A stretch of 64,000 nt of DNA, taken from assembly GCA_027487555.1 (NCBI GenBank), contig JAIYDI010000042.1:1-64000 (forward strand), written 5' to 3'. The DNA comes from Hyphomicrobiales bacterium. Lineage in GTDB: Bacteria; Pseudomonadota; Alphaproteobacteria; Rhizobiales; Devosiaceae. The translations under genes were made by a program, and so were the position numbers. The notes below the pieces were generated by a model. That model made no database searches and was not told the origin of the DNA. It saw only the letters and a list, made by a program, of their open reading frames with translations. This document shows positions 10,101-19,566 of this stretch, in pieces. The number at the start of each line of letters is the position of its first letter. Positions within the stretch are counted from its first letter, which is position 1.

Positions 10101-11084
10101 CTACTTGCCCATTGCGGGCGCGGTACTGCCCCTGTCTTGCTTGGGCTGATGTGCCGGCGGCTCATCCGTGAGTGGCGGACTTACTTCGGATACCGCTGAT
10201 GCTGGGCCAAAAACGCTGAGCCGCGAGAATATTCGTACGCGTGCTTCGTCTGAGAGGACGTTCAAGATGCCGCCGGTTATAACTACCGCCAAGCCGACAA
10301 ATGCAAAGGAATCCGGGAATTCCTTAAAGAACAATGCCCCGAAGATCACAGCCCAGATGATCTGGCTATACTGTCCAGGCGCGATCTGGCTGGCCTTGGC
10401 CAGCCGCGCAGCGGTGATGAAAAGGATATTCGAAGTGCCGCCGATTGCGCCGATCGCCATCAGCATGCCGAACTGCTCCAGGCTAGGTAGGCGAACGCCC
10501 TGAAACAGCATGATCAGTCCGTTGAAGATCACCACATACCCGAGCGGGATGCCAAGCAGGCTAACGCGCTTCTCATGCGGTGCTACACGGCGCAAAACAG
10601 TGGTGGTTATCGCGCCCATCAAGGCGGCGATCAGCGCCGCGAGATGGCCCGGATACAGTTCGCGGAACCCGGGCCGCACGACGAGCAGCACGCCGACAAA
10701 GCTCGCGAACAAGAACGCCCAGCGATAAGTCGATACCGATTCTCCAAGGAAGGTCCGCGACAGCGCGACCACAAAGATCGGCGCAAGGAAGGCGATCGAA
10801 TATGCCTCCGCAAGGGGAATCGTTGTGAAGGCGAAGATGATGCAGATGTTTCCGACGAGCCCGGTAATCGACCGCAGGTTCACGAGGAACGGGTGCTTCA
10901 TCGCCCAGAAATCCTGCCAGCGCTCGGTCTTGGGCTTGGTGAACACCACTGGAAGGAGTGAGAAAAGCGCTGTCCAAAAAGCTATTTCGAACACAGTCAG
11001 ACCCGAGCCGAACCCCTTAATGATGGCGTCACAGCAGGAGTAGAGCAGGTAGGAAATGAGCGAGAGAGCGACGCCGGGGGGCAT
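10101..11084 (-). CDS. EamA/DMT family transporter (tandem paralogue)
   Basis: An integral membrane protein of about 327 aa with two EamA repeats. It shares GFGSGLTVFEIAFWTALFSL, PLAEAYSIAFLAPIFVVALS, LLVVRPGF and the APGQYSQIIWAVIFGALFFKEFPD block with its downstream neighbour, so the two are duplicates. The start is uncertain: ATG 11084 aligns with the neighbour's N-terminus, while an in-frame ATG at 11150 would add 22 residues. The C-terminal tail is hydrophilic and proline-rich. It is the first gene of the two-gene unit. The substrate is unknown. Confidence 0.82.
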   Translation of the reverse strand: MPPGVALSLISYLLYSCCDAIIKGFGSGLTVFEIAFWTALFSLLPVVFTKPKTERWQDFWAMKHPFLVNLRSITGLVGNICIIFAFTTIPLAEAYSIAFLAPIFVVALSRTFLGESVSTYRWAFLFASFVGVLLVVRPGFRELYPGHLAALIAALMGAITTTVLRRVAPHEKRVSLLGIPLGYVVIFNGLIMLFQGVRLPSLEQFGMLMAIGAIGGTSNILFITAARLAKASQIAPGQYSQIIWAVIFGALFFKEFPDSFAFVGLAVVITGGILNVLSDEARVRIFSRLSVFGPASAVSEVSPPLTDEPPAHQPKQDRGSTAPAMGK

Positions 11085-11248
11085 CTTTGGGACGTCCGGA
11101 GGAAGGGAAGGGCAAATCGGATAGTGTGTGATCGTATACGCTTTGTACACGCATACGTCGATGGGGCGCAGTGTCCCGCGCCCTAGTTATTTCGCTCTAG
11201 TTGTTGACGATTTTGCGACAGAAACCGTCGCAATCGCGTCCAGAATGC

Positions 11249-12802
11249 TCAGCCGCAACTGAGCCGCGTCTCGGCAAAGAGAGTGCCGCACATCAACTCG
11301 CGCAGCACCGCCATGTCTGCGTCATCCGCTAGTTCGCCATCAGGCCGCACTACCATAGCCTCGATGACTGTAGCGGTGTCTCCGACCTTTAGGCCGAACC
11401 ACACGAATGGCGAGCCGGTGTCGCTATAGGTGCCCTCTCGTACGAAGCTCATCTCGTTACCGGCGTTGTTGGTGAACACTCGACCGAGGCCGGGGAGCGC
11501 GGCAGCGCTATCAAACAATGCAGCGGTGCCGACGCGTTCGAACACAACGACATTGCCCTTCGAGCTAACGCGTGCGTCGAGCCTTGCGGGCTGCAACTCG
11601 AAGCCATCTGGCAGGGTCGCCATCAGCGGCGGCAGTGCCATATAGAAGCGGTTCGCCTCGACTGCCGCCTCGCCGGGCAGGTCGAGGCTGTCGATCGGAA
11701 CTCCTATCGGCAGGAGATAGTGGTTCAGCGGTCCCTTCTGGAGGATTCGCTTCACTGGATTTCCGCCGATGCCCATGCTCGACCAGCCTTCCTGCCGGTT
11801 GAAGAAACTCGACATCGGCGCGTTCGTACCATCGATGCCCGGTGTCATGTAGAGCGCCACTTCATAGTCACCATTCGTGGTGAGCGACTCATCGGTCACC
11901 GCGCAACTACCGATGTCCAGCAGACGCTCGCCGAGCCTAAAGCCGGAAATAGTGCCGAACTCAGTCTTGCCGATCTGGGGGACCCACTCAGTCGGGAAGG
12001 TCTCCTTGATATCGAGTGGGTCTGCCCGCTCATAGTTCGACACAAGCCGGATACACACATTGCGGACCGCCTCCTGCAAGTTGGTCACCCATGCGGAGGT
12101 AGGCGTCGGAGGCAGTGCAGTACGCGAAAGGTAGAGGTCGTCTGCGGCCACGAGGTTGTAGGTTTCGTCGGGCCCCATATTCACCATATAGAACAGCACC
12201 TCAGGGTCGACATTCCACTTCACCAACTCCTTCACCATCACGGCTAGGCTGTTGCGGGTATCGCCCTGCACTGCCATGGCGCCGCGCTCCTTCATGGCAT
12301 TGGTGAAGTTTTCCTCGTCGGCATACGGCGCATGGAAACCGACGATGGAGCCGGGCTCGACCATTCGGTCGATATAGGTGCCGATTCCTTCCTGTGGTGA
12401 GTAGCCAGATCCACCGAGAAACGCGAAAGCACAGGCTGAGTAGCAGGTGGCGCCGCGCTCGACGACCGTGGCGATGTGGTTGGCGCGGAGGTAGTCGGCG
12501 ATCGCTAGGCCCTCATAGTAAGACCCACCAGGGCCGTTGAGGGTCAGAAGGGCGGTCGCACCGCCCTCAGGTCCGATGCACGAGAGCCGGCATTTGACGA
12601 AGCTCTCGTAGAGCGCCTGAAGCGTCGCGAGATCGCCATCCTCCGTGGCCCCCTCGTAGTGCAGATGTGGCACGGGATGTCCAGCTGAATACTGCATAGA
12701 CACCACGGATATGGTGGCTGCAGCGGCCGGGATCGAGCCAACTGCGACCACAAGAGCTAGAGCTGTGAACAGCGCTGTTAGGCTGGCAAGCAATTTTGGC
12801 AT
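11249..12802 (-). CDS. Exported protein with ClpP/crotonase-like domain
   Basis: A 517-aa protein with an N-terminal signal peptide (basic start, hydrophobic stretch, then AAAA near residue 29). The next part resembles the periplasmic ClpP-like families: LTLNGPGGSYYEGLAIADYLR (oxyanion Gly-Gly) followed by ATCYSACAFAFLGG, where the Ser-Ala motif holds the putative nucleophile. The remaining 300 residues carry no motif I recognise and contain several Cys that could form disulfides. The chosen ATG at 12802 has GGGGA 8 bases upstream. Function is unknown. It could be a periplasmic serine protease or an inactive relative. It stands alone between the EamA pair and the PhyH gene. Confidence 0.7.
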   Translation of the reverse strand: MPKLLASLTALFTALALVVAVGSIPAAAATISVVSMQYSAGHPVPHLHYEGATEDGDLATLQALYESFVKCRLSCIGPEGGATALLTLNGPGGSYYEGLAIADYLRANHIATVVERGATCYSACAFAFLGGSGYSPQEGIGTYIDRMVEPGSIVGFHAPYADEENFTNAMKERGAMAVQGDTRNSLAVMVKELVKWNVDPEVLFYMVNMGPDETYNLVAADDLYLSRTALPPTPTSAWVTNLQEAVRNVCIRLVSNYERADPLDIKETFPTEWVPQIGKTEFGTISGFRLGERLLDIGSCAVTDESLTTNGDYEVALYMTPGIDGTNAPMSSFFNRQEGWSSMGIGGNPVKRILQKGPLNHYLLPIGVPIDSLDLPGEAAVEANRFYMALPPLMATLPDGFELQPARLDARVSSKGNVVVFERVGTAALFDSAAALPGLGRVFTNNAGNEMSFVREGTYSDTGSPFVWFGLKVGDTATVIEAMVVRPDGELADDADMAVLRELMCGTLFAETRLSCG

Positions 12803-12957
12803 GGTCGTTTTCCCCAACGATGACGCAAGACTACCAGAGCTGAGACGGTGGTCGAGACGTAAACCTTGGGAAACTACAATGATCGGGCGTCCTCTCACGA
12901 AAGCGGCGACACATGTGTCTGTGCCGCCGCCTCGAACAGATCACGCTCGGACCCTTC

Positions 12958-13893
12958 TTACCAAGGCATAAGGCCGAGAAGCTTCTCGCCGAGCGGCGTC
13001 AGTCTCGCGGTTTCGGCATTGTGCTTTTCCCAATCGCGCGGATCGCCGGGAAAGGCATCGCGCTTGGGGTGATCGCGCTCGCGCCACAACCTTATGCGTT
13101 CCTCGCGCTCGCCGGTATTGCTCCACTCGGCGGGGTGCATCGAGATGTACTGCGCCATCCGTACCCGATTGTCCGAATGGTTCGGCCGCACGCCATGGGC
13201 GAGCAGCGAGTTGAAGATCATGAGGTCCCCCGGCTCCATGTCGATGTTCACGACATTCTGGCCAGCCATGTCCGGATGCATTGGGTCGCGATCGTCCGGT
13301 TGCGTCTTCACCCACTCTTCGAAATGCTCGAACAGGTACGGCACGCACTGGAAGCCCCCAACATCGCCATCCTGCTTCTTGAGGCTGAGCACGCCTTGCA
13401 CGCCAATCGGTAGCGGGCGGATCGACGTATCCACGTCCCAATGGATGAAGCCGTTTGGGTTGCCCTTTACCTTCTTGGGCGGGTTGAGATTGGCCCGGTC
13501 GATGGTGACCCACAGGTCTTCGCGGTCCCAGATATCGACGAACGCGTCGTAAATGCGCGTCTCCATGCGGTTGTCCCAGAGTGCTTGGTGATTGTAGATC
13601 TCCAGCATACCAGTGCCGTTGAGCTCCTTCATGATATGATCGCGACGCTGCGGGGCGTACCAAGTGGAGGAATCGTGAGGGTCTTTCTCGTCAAACTGCC
13701 AGAGCACTTCGGATAGCCGCTCGACATTCGCCGCAGGCACGGCCTGCCGCAAGATCACGTACCCCTTGGTGATCCAGTGCTGCCAATCGTCCTGGGACAA
13801 AACTCTCAGCGGCAAGGTCTTCTTGATATCTTTGAGCTGGGTGGTCGCGGACGTCGTCGGATGGCTGTCGCGCTTCATGGCGGCTTGTTGCAT
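12958..13893 (-). CDS. Phytanoyl-CoA dioxygenase (PhyH) family protein
   Basis: A 311-aa predicted Fe(II)/2-oxoglutarate dioxygenase. The iron ligands are visible as HWDVD (HxD) in the middle and His in LLAHGVRPNHSDNR, whose Arg would bind 2-oxoglutarate. The GYVILRQAVPA segment near the N-terminus is typical of PhyH. ATG 13893 is chosen because GGGAG lies 6 bases upstream; ATG 13899 is too close to that site. The substrate is unknown. The AraC-type regulator at 14029 is divergent and is a good candidate controller of this gene. The C-terminal 60 residues are charged and lack a recognisable domain. Confidence 0.85.
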   Translation of the reverse strand: MQQAAMKRDSHPTTSATTQLKDIKKTLPLRVLSQDDWQHWITKGYVILRQAVPAANVERLSEVLWQFDEKDPHDSSTWYAPQRRDHIMKELNGTGMLEIYNHQALWDNRMETRIYDAFVDIWDREDLWVTIDRANLNPPKKVKGNPNGFIHWDVDTSIRPLPIGVQGVLSLKKQDGDVGGFQCVPYLFEHFEEWVKTQPDDRDPMHPDMAGQNVVNIDMEPGDLMIFNSLLAHGVRPNHSDNRVRMAQYISMHPAEWSNTGEREERIRLWRERDHPKRDAFPGDPRDWEKHNAETARLTPLGEKLLGLMPW

Positions 13894-14028
13894 GGTCATC
13901 TCCCAAGGCTGCTCTCCCCTCAATTGGTGAGCTCTTGCTATGAGCTTGACCCGGCCAGCGACGGTCGTGTTGTTGTAGTTCGGCAAACTATGGTACTATT
14001 CTGGCGCAGATGAGGGCGTAGGTGCCAG

Positions 14029-14889
14029 ATGCGGCCATACCTCGAAAAGCCTCCCGTAGAACCGGGATCGTCCCTGTCGGTGCTGAACCGTCGGCTCGAT
14101 GACGAGATTCCGTTTCAGTGGCACCACCACCCGGAATATGAGCTGACGCTCACACTCAACTCAGTTGGCCAGCGTTTCATCGGTGATCATGTCGGCGACT
14201 ATTCCGATGGCGACCTGGTCTTAATCGGTCCCCACCTGCCACACACCTGGTCTTCGCGGGCGCGGATTGCAGATGGACCGCATATAGCGCTCGTGATGTG
14301 GTTTCATCCCGATTGGGTAGCAAAGGCCGTGTCCCCTTTTCCTGAGCTTAAAGCTGTCGGTTCGCTACTGCAGCGCGCCGGGCCGGGAATGGCCTTCTCG
14401 CCGAGTACTGCCGCAAGCGTTCGCGATCAGTTCGAGGCGCTCTTCACCGCTCGGCCGGTCGCACGCATGCTTGGGCTCCTGGATGTTCTAGATGGGCTTG
14501 CGCGTGACGAAGGCGCCGAGGCACTGGCCAGTCACGCCGCATTCGCAGCCGAACTTGGCGAAACGCGCGACCGCATCGATCGCGTGTTGGGACACCTTCA
14601 CGCCAAGTACATCCAGCCTGTTTCGCTTACGGAACTCTGCGAGGTCGCCGCCCTGTCTGCATCCGGGCTGCACAGGATGTTCGTTCGGCAGACCGGGGCG
14701 ACGATCTCGGACTATCTGATGCGCCTCAGGATCGGGGAAGCCTGCGCCCGGCTATCTGGAACCGACCAGCCGATCGCCTTCATCGCCGAGGCTGTTGGCT
14801 ATGCCTCGCTCGCTAACTTCAACCGGCAGTTCCGAGCGCTACGGGGCATGACGCCGCGCGACTATCGCCGGCACTTCACCTCACGCTGA
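14029..14889 (+). CDS. AraC family transcriptional regulator
   Basis: A 286-aa regulator with an N-terminal cupin-like sensor domain (WHHHPEYELTLTLNSVGQRFIGDHVGDY near residues 31-58) and a C-terminal double helix-turn-helix. The latter is visible as VSLTELCEVAALSASGLHRMFVRQTG and IAFIAEAVGYASLANFNRQFRALRGMTPRDYRR. Such cupin-AraC proteins usually sense a small carbohydrate or related ligand. It is divergent from the PhyH dioxygenase across 135 bp, suggesting direct regulation of that gene and of itself. The ligand is not known. Confidence 0.9.
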   Translation: MRPYLEKPPVEPGSSLSVLNRRLDDEIPFQWHHHPEYELTLTLNSVGQRFIGDHVGDYSDGDLVLIGPHLPHTWSSRARIADGPHIALVMWFHPDWVAKAVSPFPELKAVGSLLQRAGPGMAFSPSTAASVRDQFEALFTARPVARMLGLLDVLDGLARDEGAEALASHAAFAAELGETRDRIDRVLGHLHAKYIQPVSLTELCEVAALSASGLHRMFVRQTGATISDYLMRLRIGEACARLSGTDQPIAFIAEAVGYASLANFNRQFRALRGMTPRDYRRHFTSR

Positions 14890-14895
14890 ATCGGT

Positions 14896-15705
14896 TTAGG
14901 CGCGAAGTTCGGCCAAGAAATCCAGTATGGCGCGGTTGAACATGTCCGGGTGCTGCAGCGGCGCAAAATGCGAGACCTCGGTAAGCAACTGGAATCGAGC
15001 TCCGGGAATACTTGCCGCTATATACTCGGCATGGGCGCGGGTGATGAACTCGTCGTGCTCGCCGAGCAGGCTGAGCACAGGCACCTCAACGCGGGCGAGA
15101 TCCGCGGCTGAGAGATTGGGCTCTGTCGCCTGCACCTTCGGCAAGGCTTCCTGCAAGGCGGAGAAGCCGGCGGGCGTGGGCGAATGCGCCTCGTAGTCGG
15201 CAACGATCTTTGGAAAGAACCGCCCGATCACTTCGGTCATTTCGAAGGGTTTGGTGCCGGTCGTATCGACATTGCAGGCAAAGAACACGAGCCCACGGAT
15301 GCGCTCTGGATGGTCGAGCGCTCCAATCAGTCCAGTATCGGCGCCGTCGCTCCAGCCGACAATCGCGGCGCGATCGATGCCCCAATGGTCGAGCACCGCA
15401 AGCGCGTCCTCGGCGAATACGCGATAGCCGAGCGGAGCGTCGCCCCAGCTTGAGCGGCCATGGGCGCGGCTATCCATCATGATGACGCGGTGGCCCCCGG
15501 CGGTGAGGGCAGGGACCTGGTGCGCGAAGTTTCCCGCGCTGCCAAAGCCGCCATGCAGCAGCAAAACAGTTGGGCCGCTGCCATAGCTCGCGGTCCAAAG
15601 CTGCGCTCCGGCGCGCTCGACATAGGCAGCCGTGTCCGCCGGTGGCAGCGGCGGAAAACCTTCGGCTTCGAGGGTGCTGAGGTCGAGATCGATGAATGGC
15701 GGCAT
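14896..15705 (-). CDS. Alpha/beta hydrolase
   Basis: A 269-aa cytoplasmic alpha/beta-hydrolase. The triad is readable: Ser in GWSDG, Asp in LLGEHDEF and His in EVSHFAP. The oxyanion LLHGGFGS lies near residue 50. No signal peptide is seen. ATG 15705 has AAGGGAG 6-7 bases upstream, whereas the frame further upstream has no good start. It ends 6 bases from the convergent AraC gene. The substrate is unknown; esterase or lactonase activity is possible. Confidence 0.85.
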   Translation of the reverse strand: MPPFIDLDLSTLEAEGFPPLPPADTAAYVERAGAQLWTASYGSGPTVLLLHGGFGSAGNFAHQVPALTAGGHRVIMMDSRAHGRSSWGDAPLGYRVFAEDALAVLDHWGIDRAAIVGWSDGADTGLIGALDHPERIRGLVFFACNVDTTGTKPFEMTEVIGRFFPKIVADYEAHSPTPAGFSALQEALPKVQATEPNLSAADLARVEVPVLSLLGEHDEFITRAHAEYIAASIPGARFQLLTEVSHFAPLQHPDMFNRAILDFLAELRA

Positions 15706-15877
15706 GTGCGTCTCCCTTTGCCAACTGGTCGAACGGCCCGACGATGATTCGACACAGTGTGGCGCGAGCGCTCTGCTTTGGACCTCGCAATTCGACAGGC
15801 TCCGGGTGGGTCCGATCCTGGCCACGGCGGTGCGGGGCATCATCCGCGTAACTGTCGAAGCACACCGAGGCACCCTT

Positions 15878-15912
15878 CACCCTCATGCTGACCTTGTCGA
15901 TGCATGAGGGTG
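15878..15912 (-). terminator. 11-bp hairpin downstream of icd
   Basis: CACCCTCATGC at 15878-15888 is perfectly complementary to GCATGAGGGTG at 15902-15912, with a 13-base loop. It begins 17 bases past the icd stop codon on the minus strand. There is no T-run, so it may act as a 3' stabiliser or a weak or factor-assisted terminator. Confidence 0.45.
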
Positions 15913-15928
15913 GCAGAGTTTGGTTGCC

Positions 15929-17143
15929 TCAGTAGCCCATGGCCTTCTTCAGGTTGGCGTCGATGGCGTCGAGGAAGCCGAGCGTCGAGAGCCACTTCTG
16001 ATCCGGGCCGACGAGCAGCGCCAGATCCTTTGTCATCGAGCCGGCTTCCACCGTTTCCACGCACACCTTCTCGAGGGTCAGCGCGAAATTCATCAACTCG
16101 GCATTGTCGTCGAGCTTGGCGCGGTGTGCGAGGCCGCGAGTCCATGCAAAGATCGAGGCGATGGAGTTGGTCGAGGTCTCCTTGCCTTGCTGGTGCTGGC
16201 GGTAGTGGCGGGTGACGGTGCCGTGCGCGGCTTCTGCCTCGACGATCTTGCCATCGGGCGTCATCAGCACCGAGGTCATCAGGCCGAGCGAGCCGAAGCC
16301 CTGCGCGACGATATCTGACTGCACGTCGCCGTCGTAGTTCTTGCAGGCCCAGACGTAACCACCGGACCACTTGAGCGCGGAGGCGACCATGTCGTCGATC
16401 AGGCGGTGCTCGTACCAGATGCCGAGTTCGTCGAACTTGGCTTTGTAGTCGGCCTCGAAGATCTCCTGGAAGATATCCTTGAAGCGGCCGTCATAGGCCT
16501 TGAGGATGGTGTTCTTGGTCGAGAGGTAGCAGGGCACCTTGCGGTTGATGGCGTAGTTGAATGACGCATGCGCGAAATCGCGGATCGAGTCGTCGAGATT
16601 GTACATCGCCATGGCAACGCCCGCTGACGGCGCGTCAAACACTTCGTGCTCGATGACCTGTCCATCCTCGCCAGTGAACTTGATGGTCAGCTTGCCCTTG
16701 CCGGGGAACAGGAAGTCGGTGGCGCGGTACTGGTCGCCGAAGGCATGGCGGCCGACGATGATCGGCTGCGTCCAGCCCGGCACGAGGCGCGGCACATTCG
16801 AGCAGATGATCGGCTCGCGGAAGATCACGCCGCCCAGGATGTTGCGGATCGTGCCGTTGGGCGACTTCCACATCTTCTTGAGGCTGAACTCTTTTACGCG
16901 CGCCTCGTCGGGCGTGATGGTGGCGCACTTGATGCCGACGCCATGCTTCTTGATTGCATTCGCCGCGTCGATGGTCACCTGGTCGCCTGTGGCGTCGCGG
17001 TTCTCGACCGACAGGTCGTAATATTCGATCTTCAGGTCGAGATAGGGCAGGATCAGCTTGTCCTTTATGGCCTGCCAGATGATGCGGGTCATCTCGTCGC
17101 CATCAAGGTCGACAACGGGGTTCTGGACGACGATCTTGGCCAT
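15929..17143 (-). CDS. icd: NADP-dependent isocitrate dehydrogenase
   Basis: A 404-aa TCA-cycle enzyme converting isocitrate to 2-oxoglutarate with NADP. It is of the eukaryote-like homodimeric type common in Rhizobiales: it starts [20 protein letters not shown], has the substrate-binding [12 protein letters not shown] block, YDGDVQSD around the metal-binding Asp, and [37 protein letters not shown] 17143 is preceded by GAGGAG. It is divergent from the MarR gene and is followed by an 11-bp hairpin. Confidence 0.97.
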   Translation of the reverse strand: MAKIVVQNPVVDLDGDEMTRIIWQAIKDKLILPYLDLKIEYYDLSVENRDATGDQVTIDAANAIKKHGVGIKCATITPDEARVKEFSLKKMWKSPNGTIRNILGGVIFREPIICSNVPRLVPGWTQPIIVGRHAFGDQYRATDFLFPGKGKLTIKFTGEDGQVIEHEVFDAPSAGVAMAMYNLDDSIRDFAHASFNYAINRKVPCYLSTKNTILKAYDGRFKDIFQEIFEADYKAKFDELGIWYEHRLIDDMVASALKWSGGYVWACKNYDGDVQSDIVAQGFGSLGLMTSVLMTPDGKIVEAEAAHGTVTRHYRQHQQGKETSTNSIASIFAWTRGLAHRAKLDDNAELMNFALTLEKVCVETVEAGSMTKDLALLVGPDQKWLSTLGFLDAIDANLKKAMGY

Positions 17144-17266
17144 GCAATGCTCCTCTTGAGCCGAAATCCTAAGGTGGGAGGCTAATAGCATGAATTGCGG
17201 CGCGCGGAAGCGGCCGCGTCAGGGCTGCGGCTCAGACTGAGGGCGTAGGTCCGCGGTCAACTTGAC

Positions 17267-17284
17267 ATAGTGCTTATACACGGC
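17267..17284 (+). promoter_or_regulatory. Imperfect palindrome ahead of the MarR gene (putative operator)
   Basis: The right half TACACGG at 17277-17283 matches the right half of the perfect palindrome at 17744-17761; the left half matches at only four of eight positions. It directly follows TTGACA at 17262-17267, a good -35 hexamer, so binding here would block transcription. This suggests autoregulation by the MarR protein. Confidence 0.4.
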
Positions 17285-17297
17285 GATTTCATGCCCT

Positions 17298-17711
17298 ATG
17301 GACGACTTTTCGCTCTGCATGGTGTCGAACACGCGAATGGCCGCACGGGCCATCACCCGGCGCTATGACGCGCTGGCACGGCCCCATGGGCTGACGGCGA
17401 CGCAGTTCTCGCTTCTCGCGACAGTCATGACGCTTGGCGAGATGACGGTCAGCGAATTGGCCGAGCGGCGCGGCTTCGAGCGCACGACACTGACGCGCAA
17501 TCTGGACCGCTTGGAGGCAGACGGGTTGATCGCGTCCCGCGCCGCAGAGCGGGGAAATGGCCGGCTGGCCGGCATCACCGAGAAAGGCCGCGCCAAGGTG
17601 GAGGAACTGCTGCCCGTCTGGCGCAAGGCTCAGCACGAAGTCCGCGATGCGCTTGGGTCAGAGCGCTTTGCCGACGCAGTGACGACACTCAAGCGACTGG
17701 CGTCCCTCTGA
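17298..17711 (+). CDS. MarR family transcriptional regulator
   Basis: A 137-aa winged-helix regulator. The DNA-binding part is clear, with LTATQFSLLATVMTLGEMTVSELAERRGFERTTLTRNLDRLEADGLI (helix-turn-helix near residues 52-80) and the wing RAAERGNGRLAGITEKG. It lies 65 bp upstream of a ketoacyl-ACP synthase gene on the same strand. Related palindromes sit upstream of both genes, so it probably represses itself and the synthase. The inducer is unknown but may be a fatty-acid or acyl compound, given the neighbour. Confidence 0.88.
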   Translation: MDDFSLCMVSNTRMAARAITRRYDALARPHGLTATQFSLLATVMTLGEMTVSELAERRGFERTTLTRNLDRLEADGLIASRAAERGNGRLAGITEKGRAKVEELLPVWRKAQHEVRDALGSERFADAVTTLKRLASL

Positions 17712-17743
17712 AGGTGGGAAGCGCCACAACAATGACAGATTTC

Positions 17744-17761
17744 ACCGTGTAGTTACACGGT
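17744..17761 (+). promoter_or_regulatory. Perfect 18-bp palindrome ahead of the KAS gene (putative MarR operator)
   Basis: ACCGTGTA, a 2-base centre GT, then TACACGGT: eight-base arms with no mismatch. It ends 15 bases before the start codon of the synthase gene and lies directly behind the MarR gene. Size and symmetry suit a MarR dimer. A terminator is unlikely because no T-run follows. Confidence 0.6.
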
Positions 17762-17776
17762 AACAGGAGTGCGTCC

Positions 17777-19054
17777 ATGGGCATCACAGATCCGATCGTC
17801 ATCACCGGCATGGGCGTCGTCAGCCCACTCGGCACCGGTACGGGGACGACTTGGCGGCGCCTGCTCGCCGGCAACTCCGGTGTCGTCGTCAACACGCGCT
17901 TCGATACCTCTGCATTCTCCGCCCGCATCGCAGCGCTGGTGCCCGGCAAGGCAGATGATCCTGAGGGTTTCGATCCGTTGGTTGCCGTGGACGCCAAGGA
18001 AGTAAAGAAGATGGATCTCTTCATCCAATACGGCATCGTCGCTGCCAAGGAAGCGCTGGAGCAGTCAGGCTGGGTGGCGGATACGCCAGAAAAGCAGGCG
18101 CTGACCGCGACGATTATGGGCACCGGCGTCGGCGGCTCGCCGGTGATGGCAGAGGCGGTCGAGACCATCTTGACGCGCGGGCCGCGGCGACTGTCCCCCT
18201 TTACCGTACCGAGCTTCCTGCCCAATCTGGCGGCGGGCTGGATTTCCATTCTGCATGGCTTCAAGGGCCCGATTGGGGCGCCCGTAACGGCTTGCGCTGC
18301 CTCGGCGCAGGCAATAGGCGACGGCATGCGGTTGATCCTGACAGGCGAGGCCGAAGTTGCTGTCGTCGGTGGGGCAGAAGGTTCGGTCGATCCGATCTCC
18401 GTGGGTGGCTTCGGCGCGGCGCGAGCCCTCGCAACGGCCTTCAACGATGATCCGCAGTCGGCCTCGCGGCCGTTCGACCGGCGCCGCGACGGATTTGTGT
18501 TGGCTGAAGGTGCGGCTGTACTTGTGATCGAGCGATTGAGCCACGCCTTGGCACGAGGCGCCACGCCGCTCGCGGTGCTTGCCGGGTATGGCACATCAGC
18601 TGATGCCTATCATCTAACGTCAGGCGAACCGAGCGGCGCTGGCGCCAAGGTTGCGATGCGCAACGCGCTCAGGATGGCCGGGCTTACCCTGGCCGACATC
18701 GACTACATCAATGCTCACTCGACCTCCACTGGCGTCGGGGATGCGGCCGAACTCGCAGCGATCGGTGGCGTATTCGATGGGCGTGGCAAGGATTTGTCGA
18801 TCTCCTCCACCAAGTCTTCGACCGGACACCTCATGGGGGCTGCTGGCGCAATCGAGGCGGTATTCTCGGTGTTGGCCATACGCGACCAGGTCGCTCCGGC
18901 GACGCTCAATCTCAATGACCCGGATGTTGGCGAGCAGTTCGATCTCGTGCCCAAGCTGCCGCGCATGCGGACCATCCGGCATGTGCTGTCGAACGGCTTC
19001 GGCTTCGGTGGCGTCAACGCTTCGCTGGTGCTTTCGGCTTTTTCTCCGGCTTAG
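17777..19054 (+). CDS. Beta-ketoacyl-ACP synthase II-like (FabF family)
   Basis: A 425-aa condensing enzyme. The triad is present: Cys173 in TACAASAQ, His314 in NAHSTSTGVGDAAE and His351 in SSTGHLMGAAGA. The C-terminal FGFGGVNASLVL is standard. It should condense malonyl-ACP with an acyl-ACP. It is not in a fab operon, being paired with a MarR regulator, so it is probably a conditional second copy used under a particular lipid demand rather than the main FabF. Its 3' end overlaps the convergent TfoX-type gene by 41 bp. SD-like AGGAG precedes ATG 17777. Confidence 0.9.
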   Translation: MGITDPIVITGMGVVSPLGTGTGTTWRRLLAGNSGVVVNTRFDTSAFSARIAALVPGKADDPEGFDPLVAVDAKEVKKMDLFIQYGIVAAKEALEQSGWVADTPEKQALTATIMGTGVGGSPVMAEAVETILTRGPRRLSPFTVPSFLPNLAAGWISILHGFKGPIGAPVTACAASAQAIGDGMRLILTGEAEVAVVGGAEGSVDPISVGGFGAARALATAFNDDPQSASRPFDRRRDGFVLAEGAAVLVIERLSHALARGATPLAVLAGYGTSADAYHLTSGEPSGAGAKVAMRNALRMAGLTLADIDYINAHSTSTGVGDAAELAAIGGVFDGRGKDLSISSTKSSTGHLMGAAGAIEAVFSVLAIRDQVAPATLNLNDPDVGEQFDLVPKLPRMRTIRHVLSNGFGFGGVNASLVLSAFSPA

Positions 19055-19400
19055 GGGGTGCGGGCGGCAGCTTGCCGACAGCGTCGCGGGCGAAGAACAC
19101 CCAAGATTGGAGGTCGTCATCTTCCGCCAACGCGTCGGGATCCACGAAGATGAAGCCGCGCATCACGCTGCCGCGGTGCTCCATCGGGGTGGCGCCAGGA
19201 CGGGCGAGGGCGATCTCCTGATTGTCCTTGCCCACCGACAGCAGTGCGGATCCATCCTTGCGACAGCCGAACAGGATGTGCCCGTTGAAAAGGAAGGTCA
19301 GGCCTCCGAACATGGTCCTTTCGACGATGCGCGGGTCGAGCCCGACAATGGCGCGGACGCGATCGGCCAACTCGTCCATCCGGTCAGTCTCACGTGGCAT
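19014..19400 (-). CDS. TfoX N-terminal domain protein
   Basis: A small protein of about 128 aa with the TfoX/Sxy N-terminal fold, recognised by RTMFGGLTFLFNGHILFGC and the downstream GFIFVDPDAL block. The C-terminal TfoX domain is absent. The tail is a Pro/Lys-rich stretch. Single-domain TfoX_N proteins are common in Rhizobiales and have no established role; a link to competence should not be assumed. ATG 19400 is chosen, and ATG 19427 is also possible. The 3' end overlaps the KAS gene on the other strand. Confidence 0.8.
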   Translation of the reverse strand: MPRETDRMDELADRVRAIVGLDPRIVERTMFGGLTFLFNGHILFGCRKDGSALLSVGKDNQEIALARPGATPMEHRGSVMRGFIFVDPDALAEDDDLQSWVFFARDAVGKLPPAPPKPEKKPKAPAKR

Positions 19401-19566
19401 GGCGAGTAGCGTCCTCGTGGCGCACAATCAAAGGTTTCGTCATAGCGCGGTCGTTGAGCTGGTATAGCATCGGCGTTTCCTTAGGCCTATCGACGCGCGC
19501 CACATGCCATGGCACTACCGGTGCAACTTGCTCATCCGACACTAATCGCATTGCAGGCGGCGCAAA

